From: Burkholderia sp. WSM2230
Lineage (GTDB): Bacteria > Pseudomonadota > Gammaproteobacteria > Burkholderiales > Burkholderiaceae
Direction: 5' to 3'
Length of the DNA: 64,000 bases
Assembly: GCF_000472445.1 (NCBI RefSeq)
Contig: NZ_AXAJ01000005.1
Coordinates: 293,624 to 357,623 of the forward strand
The notes under the pieces were generated by a model. It searched no databases. It saw only the letters and a program-made list of their open reading frames with translations, and was not told where the DNA came from. Shown piece after piece: positions 7,710 to 16,982 of the stretch. The position numbers and the translations under genes were made by a program. How positions within the stretch are numbered: position 1 is the first letter of the stretch; every line of letters begins with the position of its first letter.

Positions 7710-10319
7710 ATGGCCGACGGCGAAATACCGATTGCTGAGACACGCGCGACAGTCGAAGCCGCTTTCGACGTGCTGCTGTCTCCCCTTGCGTCCGGGCAGC
7801 GCCCTGCGCTGGACGCCATCCGGATTGTCGACAGCCTGTTCGCCATCGGGCGCAGCGAGGCACCGTTTACCGACTATCCCGCCGAGCGGATCGCGCGCCT
7901 GTCGCGTCGTCATGCACGCATCTTCATCGAAGACGGCGCGGTGTACGTGGCAGACCTCGGTAGCAAGAACGGCACCACCGTCAACGGCATCGCTGTGCGA
8001 CAAACACCGGCTCGCGTGCGGGCAGGAGACGAACTGTGCTTTGGCGGCGACCTCTGTTATCGCGTGAGTATCGAGCCGCGCGCCCGCATCGTCGCGGGTC
8101 GCAGCGCAGCGTCGTGTGCGCGAGGCCTGCTGCTTGTTCCCCAGCGTGACGACCTCGGGCTGCAGCCTATTGAAGTGCAGGCCTTTCCGTTTCTCGTCAG
8201 CAAGGCGGATCAGGTCTTTTCGCGCTACAAGGACCGCTATCCGCATCAGGTCAACTACATCTCGCGCCGGCACGCACACATCTTTCTGAAGGGCACGGAG
8301 CTTTACGTCGAAGATCTCGGCAGCACGAACGGCACATTCGTCGGTGGAAAGCGTCTTGACGAATCCGCGCAGCCGCTGGCGGATGGCGACGTCGTTGCAT
8401 TTGGCGGAGACCACTTCGTCTACAGGGTGACGCTGCACAAACCGCCCGAAGCCGAGCCGACCGTGACGCAACTGCTGCTCGATCCCGCCGCCGCCGAAGC
8501 CGCCGACGCCGACAAGACAACCTTCGTCGGCGCGGCGAATTCGTTTCTCGACATCTTCTGCGTGGATCCGGCGCGGCAACGCGAAGACGAGATCAATGAG
8601 GCGGCGCACGCGGCGTGTTTCCAGGCAAGACGCGCGCCGTCGGCTGGGGCGGCTGCCAGTGCAGCAAAAAGCGCGAATGGCGGGCCCGCTCACGACAGCA
8701 CCGCTGACGGATCGAAAAGCGGCCGCACTGCCGGCGCTACGAGACGCAAGCCGCGGCGCTGGCGTCTCGTAGCTGGCGAGCTCAGCAAGGCATTTGCAGG
8801 CGACGATCGCGCAAGCATGCGACGAATCGCGGCGTGGGGCGGAGCTGGCGTCGTATTGCTGGGCGCTGTTGCGTTGACGCTCTACCTTCGCGGTTCATCC
8901 GAGCGCGAACTGAAGAACCTGCTCGCGAGCGGCGACTATTCGAGCGCGGTGCAGTCGGCCAGGAGCTATCTGGCCAGTCATCCCACGGATACGAAAGTCA
9001 GCGCGCTGGCGAGCGAAGCGCTCCTCAAGGCGAAGCTTCCAGGCTGGCTCAATGCGCTGCACAAAGCGCAGTTCGACCAGGCCGACGCGCTGCTTGCGGA
9101 CATGAAGTCGTCGACCGCGAACAATGCGGACGCGGCGTCGCTGCTCGGCGAACTGCAATGGGTGGGCGATCTCGAGCGCTTCGTCGCCGGGCGTGGCGGC
9201 GTGGAGGCGCCGATCCGCATGTATCGCGACGAGGCGGCTATCGACGGTTTGCTGCAACGCTGGCATGACGATCCGCAAAGCCACCAGCGCGCACTCGACA
9301 GAATCGCCTCATATGTACCCGTTTTTACGGAGCCGTATGCGCAGGCGATGAGCCATCTGCGCAAGTTGGAAAGCGACGATTCGGTTTATCTCGCCGCAAT
9401 CGGGCGACTCGACGGCACCATCCGCACCGAGTTGGCGCGCGACAAACCCGCTGCGCTGCCCTCCGTACTCGACGATTATGCGCAACGCTACCCGCGTCTC
9501 GCGGGCCTCGACCAGGTGCGCGACGATCTGCGCCAATACACGACTGTGCTGGAAGCCGCGCTTGGTCGTCAACTGAACACCCTGCTCGCGCTGATGAAGA
9601 CCGCGCGTTTCAGTACGCCGCCTTTTCAGGCGCAGTATCAGCAACTGGCCGCGACGCGTCTGCCTTCGGTCGATGTGATCCGGCGACACGACGCCGTAGC
9701 CACTGCATGGCAGCGCGGCGACGCGCAACAGGCGCTGGCGGGATTGCAGTCGATGCCCGCCGGACCCTGGTCCGATGTGCTCGCCGCCGAAGCCGTACAC
9801 AAGAAAGCGCTGTTCGATCAATACAACGATCTGCAAAAAACGCGCGGCGGCAAGGATTATGACCAGCGTCTGCTGTCTTTCTATGCGAGCCTCGATCCGT
9901 CGATGGATGTGTGGTTCGCACAAGCAATCCAGAAAGACGTTGCGGCGTTGCACGATAAAGCGCTGTCGCGCGCGCAAGACCTGATGCTGCGCGCGCAGAG
10001 CCTTTGGAAGCAGTATCGCGCGAGTGGTCCGATCGGCGGCACGCAGCGCCTCGAGGCGGGTATTTCGCCGGGTTTTCGTAACGAGGCGCGCCTGTTGTCC
10101 GATGCACAAACGGCCGCGCAGCAGGGTATGCGCATCTACTCGCAGTTGAAAGCGGATCATCCCGCGGATTTCGACCGCCTGCTCGCGGATATCGAAGCGG
10201 AAACAGGCCTGCAGCGCCGCTCGCTGACCGAGTTGCGCATGGTGCTGGATCCCGCGCTTCTGAGAGCGAAGCTGGCGTTGATTGGAGGCGAGCAGAGTGA
10301 AACGCGACAGTCACCCTAG
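7710..10319 (+). CDS. Twin-FHA-domain membrane protein of the exporter operon
   Basis: 869 aa. Two forkhead-associated domains are in the N-terminal cytoplasmic part: residues about 38-120 (GRS, SRRHARIF, LGSKNGTTVNG) and about 150-240 (SRRHAHIF, LGSTNGTFVGG). Both keep the Arg/Ser/Asn phospho-Thr binding pattern. After a Lys/Arg-rich linker a single membrane helix (about 375-393, GVVLLGAVALTLYL) leads to a long, mostly helical periplasmic half. FHA domains dock phospho-Thr partners, so a kinase and PP2C in the same locus fit. The sequence DKTTFVG near residue 268 is a possible phospho-site (inference). First gene of the operon; its 3' end overlaps the HlyD start by 23 nt. Confidence 0.85.
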   Translation: MADGEIPIAETRATVEAAFDVLLSPLASGQRPALDAIRIVDSLFAIGRSEAPFTDYPAERIARLSRRHARIFIEDGAVYVADLGSKNGTTVNGIAVRQTPARVRAGDELCFGGDLCYRVSIEPRARIVAGRSAASCARGLLLVPQRDDLGLQPIEVQAFPFLVSKADQVFSRYKDRYPHQVNYISRRHAHIFLKGTELYVEDLGSTNGTFVGGKRLDESAQPLADGDVVAFGGDHFVYRVTLHKPPEAEPTVTQLLLDPAAAEAADADKTTFVGAANSFLDIFCVDPARQREDEINEAAHAACFQARRAPSAGAAASAAKSANGGPAHDSTADGSKSGRTAGATRRKPRRWRLVAGELSKAFAGDDRASMRRIAAWGGAGVVLLGAVALTLYLRGSSERELKNLLASGDYSSAVQSARSYLASHPTDTKVSALASEALLKAKLPGWLNALHKAQFDQADALLADMKSSTANNADAASLLGELQWVGDLERFVAGRGGVEAPIRMYRDEAAIDGLLQRWHDDPQSHQRALDRIASYVPVFTEPYAQAMSHLRKLESDDSVYLAAIGRLDGTIRTELARDKPAALPSVLDDYAQRYPRLAGLDQVRDDLRQYTTVLEAALGRQLNTLLALMKTARFSTPPFQAQYQQLAATRLPSVDVIRRHDAVATAWQRGDAQQALAGLQSMPAGPWSDVLAAEAVHKKALFDQYNDLQKTRGGKDYDQRLLSFYASLDPSMDVWFAQAIQKDVAALHDKALSRAQDLMLRAQSLWKQYRASGPIGGTQRLEAGISPGFRNEARLLSDAQTAAQQGMRIYSQLKADHPADFDRLLADIEAETGLQRRSLTELRMVLDPALLRAKLALIGGEQSETRQSP

Positions 10320-11670
10320 AACGCTGGCGCAGGCGCTGGAAGACCATAGCGTCGAAGGCATTGCGATACTCACCGCGGAGCCGGTGCGGATTGCGCGCGC
10401 ACTGATCTGGGCGATGGTCGCGCTGGTGGTGGCAGGTTTGCTGTGGTCGTTCGTGGGGCGTGCCGATGTGATTGTCAGCGCGCAGGGCACACTCTCGCCG
10501 GAATCGGAAGTGCGCCGCATTTATGCGCCTATCGACGGCGAACTGGCCGACCTCTATATCGCGGAAGGACAGCCAGTATCGAAAGGCGATGTACTCGCGC
10601 GACTGAATGCGCGCGGCGCTATCGAAGCGGCAAGCAATGCGCTGCAAGCGCAACTGAAACTGGAAGATGCCGAGCGCGACTGGAAGCAGTTCCCGCAGAA
10701 GAAAGCGCTCATGGAGCGAAAAGCCGCTGCATTGAAAGCGCAAATGGAGGTGGAAGCCCGTCTGCACGAAAACCGCGTTTCGGAAGGCACGACCAAACTT
10801 GCCGAAGGGCAGAAGGCGGAACTCGACGAAGCGCGCAGCGTACTCGACAACGCACGGCGCGTGCGCGAGGCCGCACACCAGGAACTCGACCGCTATTCGC
10901 GGCTATTTGCGCAGCCGGGTGGCGGCGGTATTGCCGAATTGCAGGTGGAGCAGAAACGAACCGCGGCGATGGAAGCAGACAACGCGTACCGTGTCGCCCA
11001 ATCGAAGCTCGCTGAACTGGATTTCCGTTTGAGCCACGAGTACGCCAAAGCCAACGCGGAGCTGGAAACGAGCGGGCAGCAAACCACCGACCTGCAGCTT
11101 CAATACGACGCCGCCGTGCGCGACATAACGGATGCGGAAGACAAGTTGCGGTTGCAACTGCAAAGCGCACGGCTCGTATCGGAAGCCGCCGCCCGAATCC
11201 GTTTCGAGAACATCGACAAGGACAATTTCCTGTTGATTCTGGCGCCGGTTTCAGGCGTGATTACGGACGTCACGTCGACGCAGCGCGGCGACAAGATTCA
11301 GGCGAACTCACCGCTCGGCGGCATTGCGCCCAAAGACGCCAAACCGGTATTGAAGATAGAAATTGCCGAACACGACCGCGCGTTCCTGCACGAGGGACTG
11401 CCGGTCAAACTGAAGTTCAACGCGTTTCCGTATCAGCGCTATGGATTGATCGGCGGCACGCTTGCCTATATATCCCCCACGACCAAGCCCTCATTGCAGA
11501 ACAAGCAGCCGGTGTACGAGGGCCGCGTCATCCTCGAGAAGAACTACTACGAGATTGCCGGCACTCGCTATCCGTTGCGTTACGGCATGACTGCGAGCGC
11601 GGAAATCGTGGTGCGCGAGCGGCGGCTGATCGACCTGGGACTCGATCCGTTCAGGCAGGTGGCGGGTTGA
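10297..11670 (+). CDS. HlyD-family membrane fusion (adaptor) protein
   Basis: 457 aa from a GTG at 10297, chosen for the GGAGG about 9 nt upstream; the gene overlaps the FHA gene by 23 nt, suggesting coupling. One N-terminal membrane helix (ALIWAMVALVVAGLLWSFVG) is followed by a biotinyl-lipoyl-like half (YAPIDGELADLYIAEGQPVSKGDVLARL), a long coiled-coil hairpin (about residues 115-290), the second lipoyl half (LAPVSGVITDV) and a beta-barrel end (GTRYPLRYGMTASAEIVV). This is the periplasmic adaptor of type I secretion and C39 peptide exporters; partners are the ABC protein at 12503 and the OMP at 5975. Confidence 0.92.
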   Translation: MKRDSHPRTLAQALEDHSVEGIAILTAEPVRIARALIWAMVALVVAGLLWSFVGRADVIVSAQGTLSPESEVRRIYAPIDGELADLYIAEGQPVSKGDVLARLNARGAIEAASNALQAQLKLEDAERDWKQFPQKKALMERKAAALKAQMEVEARLHENRVSEGTTKLAEGQKAELDEARSVLDNARRVREAAHQELDRYSRLFAQPGGGGIAELQVEQKRTAAMEADNAYRVAQSKLAELDFRLSHEYAKANAELETSGQQTTDLQLQYDAAVRDITDAEDKLRLQLQSARLVSEAAARIRFENIDKDNFLLILAPVSGVITDVTSTQRGDKIQANSPLGGIAPKDAKPVLKIEIAEHDRAFLHEGLPVKLKFNAFPYQRYGLIGGTLAYISPTTKPSLQNKQPVYEGRVILEKNYYEIAGTRYPLRYGMTASAEIVVRERRLIDLGLDPFRQVAG

Positions 11671-11707
11671 CCGCGCGGATCAAACATCAACCAAAGGAGC
11701 GGACAAC

Positions 11708-12460
11708 ATGACCGCGATAGTGCGAATCGATGATGAAGTCGTGGATGTCAGCGAGTTCATTCGTCTTCTGAAACTGACTGGCCAGTTCGAAAGCCTCATA
11801 GAGCAGATCGTGCGCGACAAGCTCACCGTGCATGCGGCGAAGAAGCAGGGCATTGTCGTTACCGCCGACGAAATCCAGGAACGTGCCGACCAGTTTCGCC
11901 GCGTGCGGGGCCTGCATCGCGCGACCGATATGAACCAGTATCTCGACGTGCTCAACGTAAGCCTCGACGAATTCGAGGCGTTCATCACGGACGGCCTGTA
12001 TCAGGAGAAGATGCTTGAGGAGGTCGGCAACGAGGCGGCAGTTCGAGATTACTTCGCGCTGAATTCACCCAAGTTCGACGCAATCGAAGTAAGTCACATC
12101 GTGCTGGACAGCGAGGGTAAGGCGAAGGAAATGATCTCGTATCTGCACGACGATCCGGATAGCTTCGCCGAGATGGCGCGCGAGCATTCCATTGCCGATA
12201 CGCGCGAGGCGGGCGGTGTAATCGGCAAGGTACTGCGCGGCTCGCTGAAGCCCGACATCGAGGCGAAGATCTTCAATGCGTCGGTGGGCGATCTGCTAGG
12301 GCCGTTTCCGTCGGCGGATCGTTCCTGTTTCGAGATCTTTGCGGTGACTGCCAAATATCCCGCTACGCTCGACGCCGACGTGGCCGCCGAAGTGCGCCGG
12401 CTTCTGCGCGAAAGCTGGTTGATCGCACGCGCGCAGGAGCATGTGATCGAAGCGCGCTGA
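11708..12460 (+). CDS. PpiC/SurA-type peptidyl-prolyl isomerase without signal peptide
   Basis: 250 aa. ATG at 11708 with AAGGAG upstream. The N-terminal half is a SurA-like helical chaperone region; the C-terminal half (about residues 125-215) is a parvulin domain: SHIVLDSEGKAKEM, FAEMAREHSI, GGVIGKVLRG, KIFNASVGDLLGPF. No signal peptide or membrane helix is present, unlike SurA or PpiD, so it should act in the cytoplasm. Set in the exporter operon 37 nt after the HlyD gene and 42 nt before the transporter, it may hold or present the leader peptides to the C39 domain. That role is inferred from context. Confidence 0.85.
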   Translation: MTAIVRIDDEVVDVSEFIRLLKLTGQFESLIEQIVRDKLTVHAAKKQGIVVTADEIQERADQFRRVRGLHRATDMNQYLDVLNVSLDEFEAFITDGLYQEKMLEEVGNEAAVRDYFALNSPKFDAIEVSHIVLDSEGKAKEMISYLHDDPDSFAEMAREHSIADTREAGGVIGKVLRGSLKPDIEAKIFNASVGDLLGPFPSADRSCFEIFAVTAKYPATLDADVAAEVRRLLRESWLIARAQEHVIEAR

Positions 12461-12502
12461 CCGGGCGCCACCATCAGAAGCCGAACAGAGGTCCGCACGT
12501 TT

Positions 12503-15500
12503 ATGGATGCACCCCAGACCGCGCCATCCGCCGCCGAGTTTCTTGCCTCGGTGGAGATACTGTCGCCCTTCTCGCGCGACGAAATCGAGCGTCTAGCCGA
12601 ATATGCGCAAGCGCGCTTCTATTCGTTTGGCGAAACAGTCTGCTCCGCAGGCGAGACGGCCGAGGGTTTGTACGTGGTCCGCTCCGGCTCGGTCCGCATC
12701 TTTGTCGAAGAGCACGGCAAGGAAACGAGCATGGGCGTGCGCAAGTCGGGCGAGATCTTCGCCGACATCGCCATGCTGCGCACGTATGTGCATGAAGCGT
12801 CGGTGCGGGCATCCGCGAAAACCGAGTTGCTGTTCATTCCGCGCGCCGTAATCGAACCGGTGCTTGCCGGCAATCAGGCGGCGCTCGCGTTTGTCGCGAG
12901 CTATGTGGCGATCAACTCCGCGGGTGGCTTCGTCGCGCAGTTGTTCGATCTGCGGGGAAAGCTGAACAAGGCCGAACTCGAAGAATATGTGCGCAGCGTC
13001 GGCGTTAAACGCGTGGCGGCGGGCAAGGAAATTCTCAAGCAGGACGCACGCGACGACCGGCGCTTATACGTAGTGCGCCAAGGTCAGGTGCGGATTGTCC
13101 GCCATGAGGAAGGACGCGACTATACGCTCGCCACGTTAGGGGAAGGCGAAATATTCGGCGAGAAGGCGTGTTTGATGCGCCAGGAGCAAATGGCTTCTGT
13201 GATTGCTTCCACCGACACGCGGCTTCTCGTCATTCCCGAGCGGACGGTGCATTTCATTCTCGAACGCAATCCCAAGCTGCGCGAAGTACTGGACGAGCGG
13301 ATTCGCTACGGCGACCGCGAACTGCAGCGGCAAAAGCGGCTCGAGCAACGCCGCAAGTTGCCGCTCATGCTCGATTTGCAGAGCAAGCCTGAGTTCGGCG
13401 AGAAGATCATCAGGCGCTTTCCGCTCGTGGAACAAGCGGAAGAAATGGATTGCGGCGCCGCATGTCTCGCAATGATCTGCCGCCACTACAGCATTCCGAT
13501 GACGCTCGGAAAATTGCGCGAACTCGCCAATGTGACGACTCAGGGCGCGACGCTGGACAGTCTCGCGCGCGCGGGCGAGTCGCTCGGCTTTACCATGCGG
13601 GGCGTGCAGTGCACATTCGATTCCCTGCGTGGTTTCGATTTGCCGTTTATCGTGCATTGGGAGGGCTACCACTATGTCGTGGTATACGGCCTTTCCAGTG
13701 AATATGTCTGGGTCGCCGATCCGGCGCTGGGCTTTCGCAAGATGACTGTGGAAGACTTCGAGCGCGGCTGGAGCGGCACCTGTCTGCTGTTCACCGGCGG
13801 ACCGCAGTTGCTGCAGATGTCGGCGGCGCGTTCTCCGTGGATACGCTTTGTCGGTTATCTGAAGCCTTACCGGAAAATACTCGGGCACCTGTTTCTCGCC
13901 ACATTCGTGATTCAGGTGCTGGGCGTGATTCCGCCGCTCATCATCCAGAACATTCTTGACGGTGTGATCGTCCACCAGAACGTGAGCTTGCTGCACCTGC
14001 TGATAGGCGGGCTCATTATTGCCAATGTGTTTTCGCAACTCATGTCGTCGATTCGCGCATATCTCGCGAATTTCATGGTGCGCAACATGGACTTCGCAAT
14101 GATGTCGCAGTTCTTCAAGCACACGTTGTCGCTGCCGTTCTCGTTCTTCGCAAAACGCAAAACCGGCGACATCTTCGCCCGCTTTCAGGAGAACCAGACC
14201 ATTCGCGCGTTTCTCACCGAATCCACGGTGACAACCGCGTTGAATCTGCTGATGGTGTTCATCTACTTCACGATCATGTTCGTCTACAACGTGAAGATGA
14301 CGCTGGTACTGATCGGATTCGTCATTCCGATCATGGCGCTGACCGCATTGGCCACACCGAAGATCAAGAACTACGCGCGCGAGGTGTTCACTGCGTCGAC
14401 GGAATCCAAGTCTTTTCTGATGGAAGCGCTGGCGGGCGTCGAGACGGTCAAGGGCATGGGCATCGAGCGGCCCGTGCGGTTGCGCTGGGAAAAGAAATAC
14501 GCGAAAGCACTCGAAGTGCAGTATCGCGCGCACGCTTTCAATATTCTCGTCGGGCTCGGCAGCCAGTTGCTGAACGCGGCGACCACAATTGCAATTCTGT
14601 GGGTCGGCGCAAATCTCGTGCTGGCGCGCGAAATGACAATCGGGCAATTGATTGCATTTAATGCATTCATGGGCAGCGTGCTCGGTCCTTTGATGGGACT
14701 CGTCGGTTTGTGGAGCATGTTGAACGATGCGGGCGTCGCGATGGAACGTCTCGGCGATGTACTCGATATCGAGCCCGAACAGAAGCCGGAAGATCTGCCG
14801 TCGCGCGTCATGTTGCCTGAGCTGCAAGGCGAAATAAGCTTGAATGGTGTGTACTTCCGATACGGCGACAACGACTCCGCCTATGTGCTGGAGAACATCA
14901 GCTTCGACATCAAGCCCGGTGAACTGGTGGCGATTGTCGGACGCAGCGGCTCTGGCAAGACGACGCTCGCCAAACTGCTGGTAGGTTTTTATGCGCCGAG
15001 TGAAGGGAAAATGTCGATAGACGGCTATGACCTCGGCGTGGTCGACAAAGCCTATTACCGTGCGCAGATCGGCTACGTAATGCAAAGCAATCTGCTTTTC
15101 TCCGGCACGATTGCCGAGAACATTGCGAGCGGCGACGATGCGCCGGATCGCCGGCGCATAGAGGAAGTCGCGAAGATGGCCGACGCGCATGCGTTCATCA
15201 GCAAAATGCCGCTCGGCTATGAGCAGATTGTCGGCGAGCGCGGAATCGGTTTGTCGGGCGGGCAGATTCAGCGGCTTTGCATTGCGCGGGCGCTGTATCA
15301 CGATCCGCGCCTGCTGGTATTCGACGAAGCCACCTCCGCGCTCGATTCGCAGTCGGAAAGCAATATTCTCGGCAATATGCACGACATTCTGAAAGGCCGC
15401 ACGGCGGTGATCATCGCGCACCGGCTAAGTACGATCATGCGTGCCGACAAGATCCTTGTGCTATATGAAGGCGCGATTGTCGAACAGGGCCGTCATGAAG

Positions 15501-15559
15501 AACTGCTCCAGCGTGGTGGCATGTATTACCAACTGGTGCAGAAACAACTGAGTGCGTGA
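12503..15559 (+). CDS. Peptidase-containing ABC exporter: two cNMP-binding domains + C39 peptidase + ABC
   Basis: 1018 aa. Domains in order: cNMP-binding-like domain 1 (about 18-130), cNMP-binding-like domain 2 (about 150-270, GEGEIFGEKACL), C39 bacteriocin-processing peptidase (about 300-430; Cys317 in EMDCGAACLAM, His390 in HWEGYHYVVV, Asp406 in VADPA), six-helix ABC membrane domain (about 455-740) and nucleotide-binding domain with Walker A GRSGSGKTT (813-821), signature LSGGQIQ (918-924), Walker B LLVFDEATSALD and switch HRLS. C39 domains cut GG leaders during export, so both GG precursors in this locus are the expected substrates. The architecture resembles NHLM-type peptide transporters, but no nitrile-hydratase-like leader is seen. 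The fused cNMP-like domains suggest nucleotide gating, although ligand binding is not proven. Confidence 0.95.
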   Translation: MDAPQTAPSAAEFLASVEILSPFSRDEIERLAEYAQARFYSFGETVCSAGETAEGLYVVRSGSVRIFVEEHGKETSMGVRKSGEIFADIAMLRTYVHEASVRASAKTELLFIPRAVIEPVLAGNQAALAFVASYVAINSAGGFVAQLFDLRGKLNKAELEEYVRSVGVKRVAAGKEILKQDARDDRRLYVVRQGQVRIVRHEEGRDYTLATLGEGEIFGEKACLMRQEQMASVIASTDTRLLVIPERTVHFILERNPKLREVLDERIRYGDRELQRQKRLEQRRKLPLMLDLQSKPEFGEKIIRRFPLVEQAEEMDCGAACLAMICRHYSIPMTLGKLRELANVTTQGATLDSLARAGESLGFTMRGVQCTFDSLRGFDLPFIVHWEGYHYVVVYGLSSEYVWVADPALGFRKMTVEDFERGWSGTCLLFTGGPQLLQMSAARSPWIRFVGYLKPYRKILGHLFLATFVIQVLGVIPPLIIQNILDGVIVHQNVSLLHLLIGGLIIANVFSQLMSSIRAYLANFMVRNMDFAMMSQFFKHTLSLPFSFFAKRKTGDIFARFQENQTIRAFLTESTVTTALNLLMVFIYFTIMFVYNVKMTLVLIGFVIPIMALTALATPKIKNYAREVFTASTESKSFLMEALAGVETVKGMGIERPVRLRWEKKYAKALEVQYRAHAFNILVGLGSQLLNAATTIAILWVGANLVLAREMTIGQLIAFNAFMGSVLGPLMGLVGLWSMLNDAGVAMERLGDVLDIEPEQKPEDLPSRVMLPELQGEISLNGVYFRYGDNDSAYVLENISFDIKPGELVAIVGRSGSGKTTLAKLLVGFYAPSEGKMSIDGYDLGVVDKAYYRAQIGYVMQSNLLFSGTIAENIASGDDAPDRRRIEEVAKMADAHAFISKMPLGYEQIVGERGIGLSGGQIQRLCIARALYHDPRLLVFDEATSALDSQSESNILGNMHDILKGRTAVIIAHRLSTIMRADKILVLYEGAIVEQGRHEELLQRGGMYYQLVQKQLSA

Positions 15560-16920
15560 TGATGAAGATACTCGACCAGATTGAAGACATCAGTCCGGCG
15601 ATTTCATACGCGGGTTTGATCGAGCGAATAGAGATTCTGCGCTCGACGCTGCGCTGGTCGTCGCGGCTGGAACGCACGGACATCGACAAACTGCTGAGGC
15701 AGGCCACGTCGCTGCGCGATGAGGTCATGCAGCTATCGCACAAGGAGCGTTTCGTGCAGGCGGCCGTGACGGCGGAACCCGAACAGCGCGCCGAGCAGTC
15801 GCGCGGTGCGCGCAGGCAGGCGCTGCTCGAGCGCAGCTTCATTTTCGAAGGGACGTTCGGCGACAATCCCCGCTTATTGGAATCGCTCGAAATTGCCGAG
15901 AAGGCCGCGCCGACTGACCTGCCGGTTCTGATTGACGGCGAAAGCGGCACCGGCAAGGAACTGATGGCCAAGGTCATTCATGCCAATGGCTCGCGTTCGG
16001 ACAAACCGTTTATCTCCGTCAATTGCGGCGCGATTCCGGATAACCTGCTGGAGTCCGAACTGTTCGGTCATCGCAAGGGCGCGTTTACGGGTGCCGCGAA
16101 CGACCGCAAAGGCAAATTCGAGAGCGCTCATACAGGTACCATCTTTCTCGATGAAATTGGCGAATTGCCGCTCGCGGGCCAGGTGAAGCTGCTGCGCGTG
16201 CTCGAAGCGCACGAGATTCAACGTGTGGGTTCGGACGAAACGATTGCGGTGGATACGCGCATTGTCGCTGCAACGAACCGAAACCTGCGAAAACTCAGCG
16301 AGGAGGGCAAGTTTCGCGAAGACCTGTTCTACCGGCTAAGCGTCATTCACGTAACGCTGCCGCCGCTGCGCGAACGTCGAGACGAAATTCCGCTGCTGAT
16401 TGCATGGTTTGGCGATGAAGCAGCCGGCACGCTGAAACGCCGGCCGGTGAGATTGACCCCTCGTTTAAGGGACTTTCTGCTCAACTATGCGTACCCCGGC
16501 AACATTCGCGAGCTGCGTAATGTCATGTACCGCATTTCGTGTCTGGCCGGCGATATGGCCGATATCGATCACTTGCCGACCGATATGCGCCCCGCTGCGC
16601 CGGGCTCAGCAGCGGCGGCCTTGCAGGGCCTGGCTAATGGCACAGGCCAGCAGCCTATCAGTGTCGCGAATCTGATGTCGCTAAGCGACGCCAAGCGCGC
16701 CGCGAGCGATGACGCGGAGAAGGCCTTTCTGGAACGCGGGCTGCGCGAAGTGAACGGCACAGTCGCGGAACTGGCGCGGCGGATCGACATGAACCGCTCG
16801 CATCTGCAGATGCTGCTGAAAAAACACGGACTGCATTCGAAGGACTTTCGCAATCGCAACATGGCGACATCCAGCAGGAACGGCGCCGAGGAACGCGACG
16901 AGGATGACGGTGACGCATAA
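15559..16920 (+). CDS. Sigma-54-dependent transcriptional activator
   Basis: 453 aa from an ATG at 15559 that shares a base with the transporter stop (TGATG), so translation is probably coupled. The N-terminal 110 residues match no receiver, GAF or FHA pattern I recognise. The AAA+ domain is complete: Walker A GESGTGKE, the sigma-54 contact loop GAFTGA, Walker B GTIFLDEIGE, and REDLFYRLSV. The C-terminal Fis-type helix-turn-helix (NGTVAELARRIDMNRSHLQM) ends in an acidic tail. It is the last gene of the exporter operon. The three -24/-12 promoters at 5380, 18109 and 18452 are its likely targets. Lacking a receiver, it may be controlled by the kinase/FHA/PP2C circuit or by contact with the exporter (inference). 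Confidence 0.93.
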   Translation: MMKILDQIEDISPAISYAGLIERIEILRSTLRWSSRLERTDIDKLLRQATSLRDEVMQLSHKERFVQAAVTAEPEQRAEQSRGARRQALLERSFIFEGTFGDNPRLLESLEIAEKAAPTDLPVLIDGESGTGKELMAKVIHANGSRSDKPFISVNCGAIPDNLLESELFGHRKGAFTGAANDRKGKFESAHTGTIFLDEIGELPLAGQVKLLRVLEAHEIQRVGSDETIAVDTRIVAATNRNLRKLSEEGKFREDLFYRLSVIHVTLPPLRERRDEIPLLIAWFGDEAAGTLKRRPVRLTPRLRDFLLNYAYPGNIRELRNVMYRISCLAGDMADIDHLPTDMRPAAPGSAAAALQGLANGTGQQPISVANLMSLSDAKRAASDDAEKAFLERGLREVNGTVAELARRIDMNRSHLQMLLKKHGLHSKDFRNRNMATSSRNGAEERDEDDGDA

Positions 16921-16982
16921 AAGCGCCGCTACCGTTAAGAAGAGAATTGTCCAGCTGCCACCCCACGTCACCTCAGGTCACG

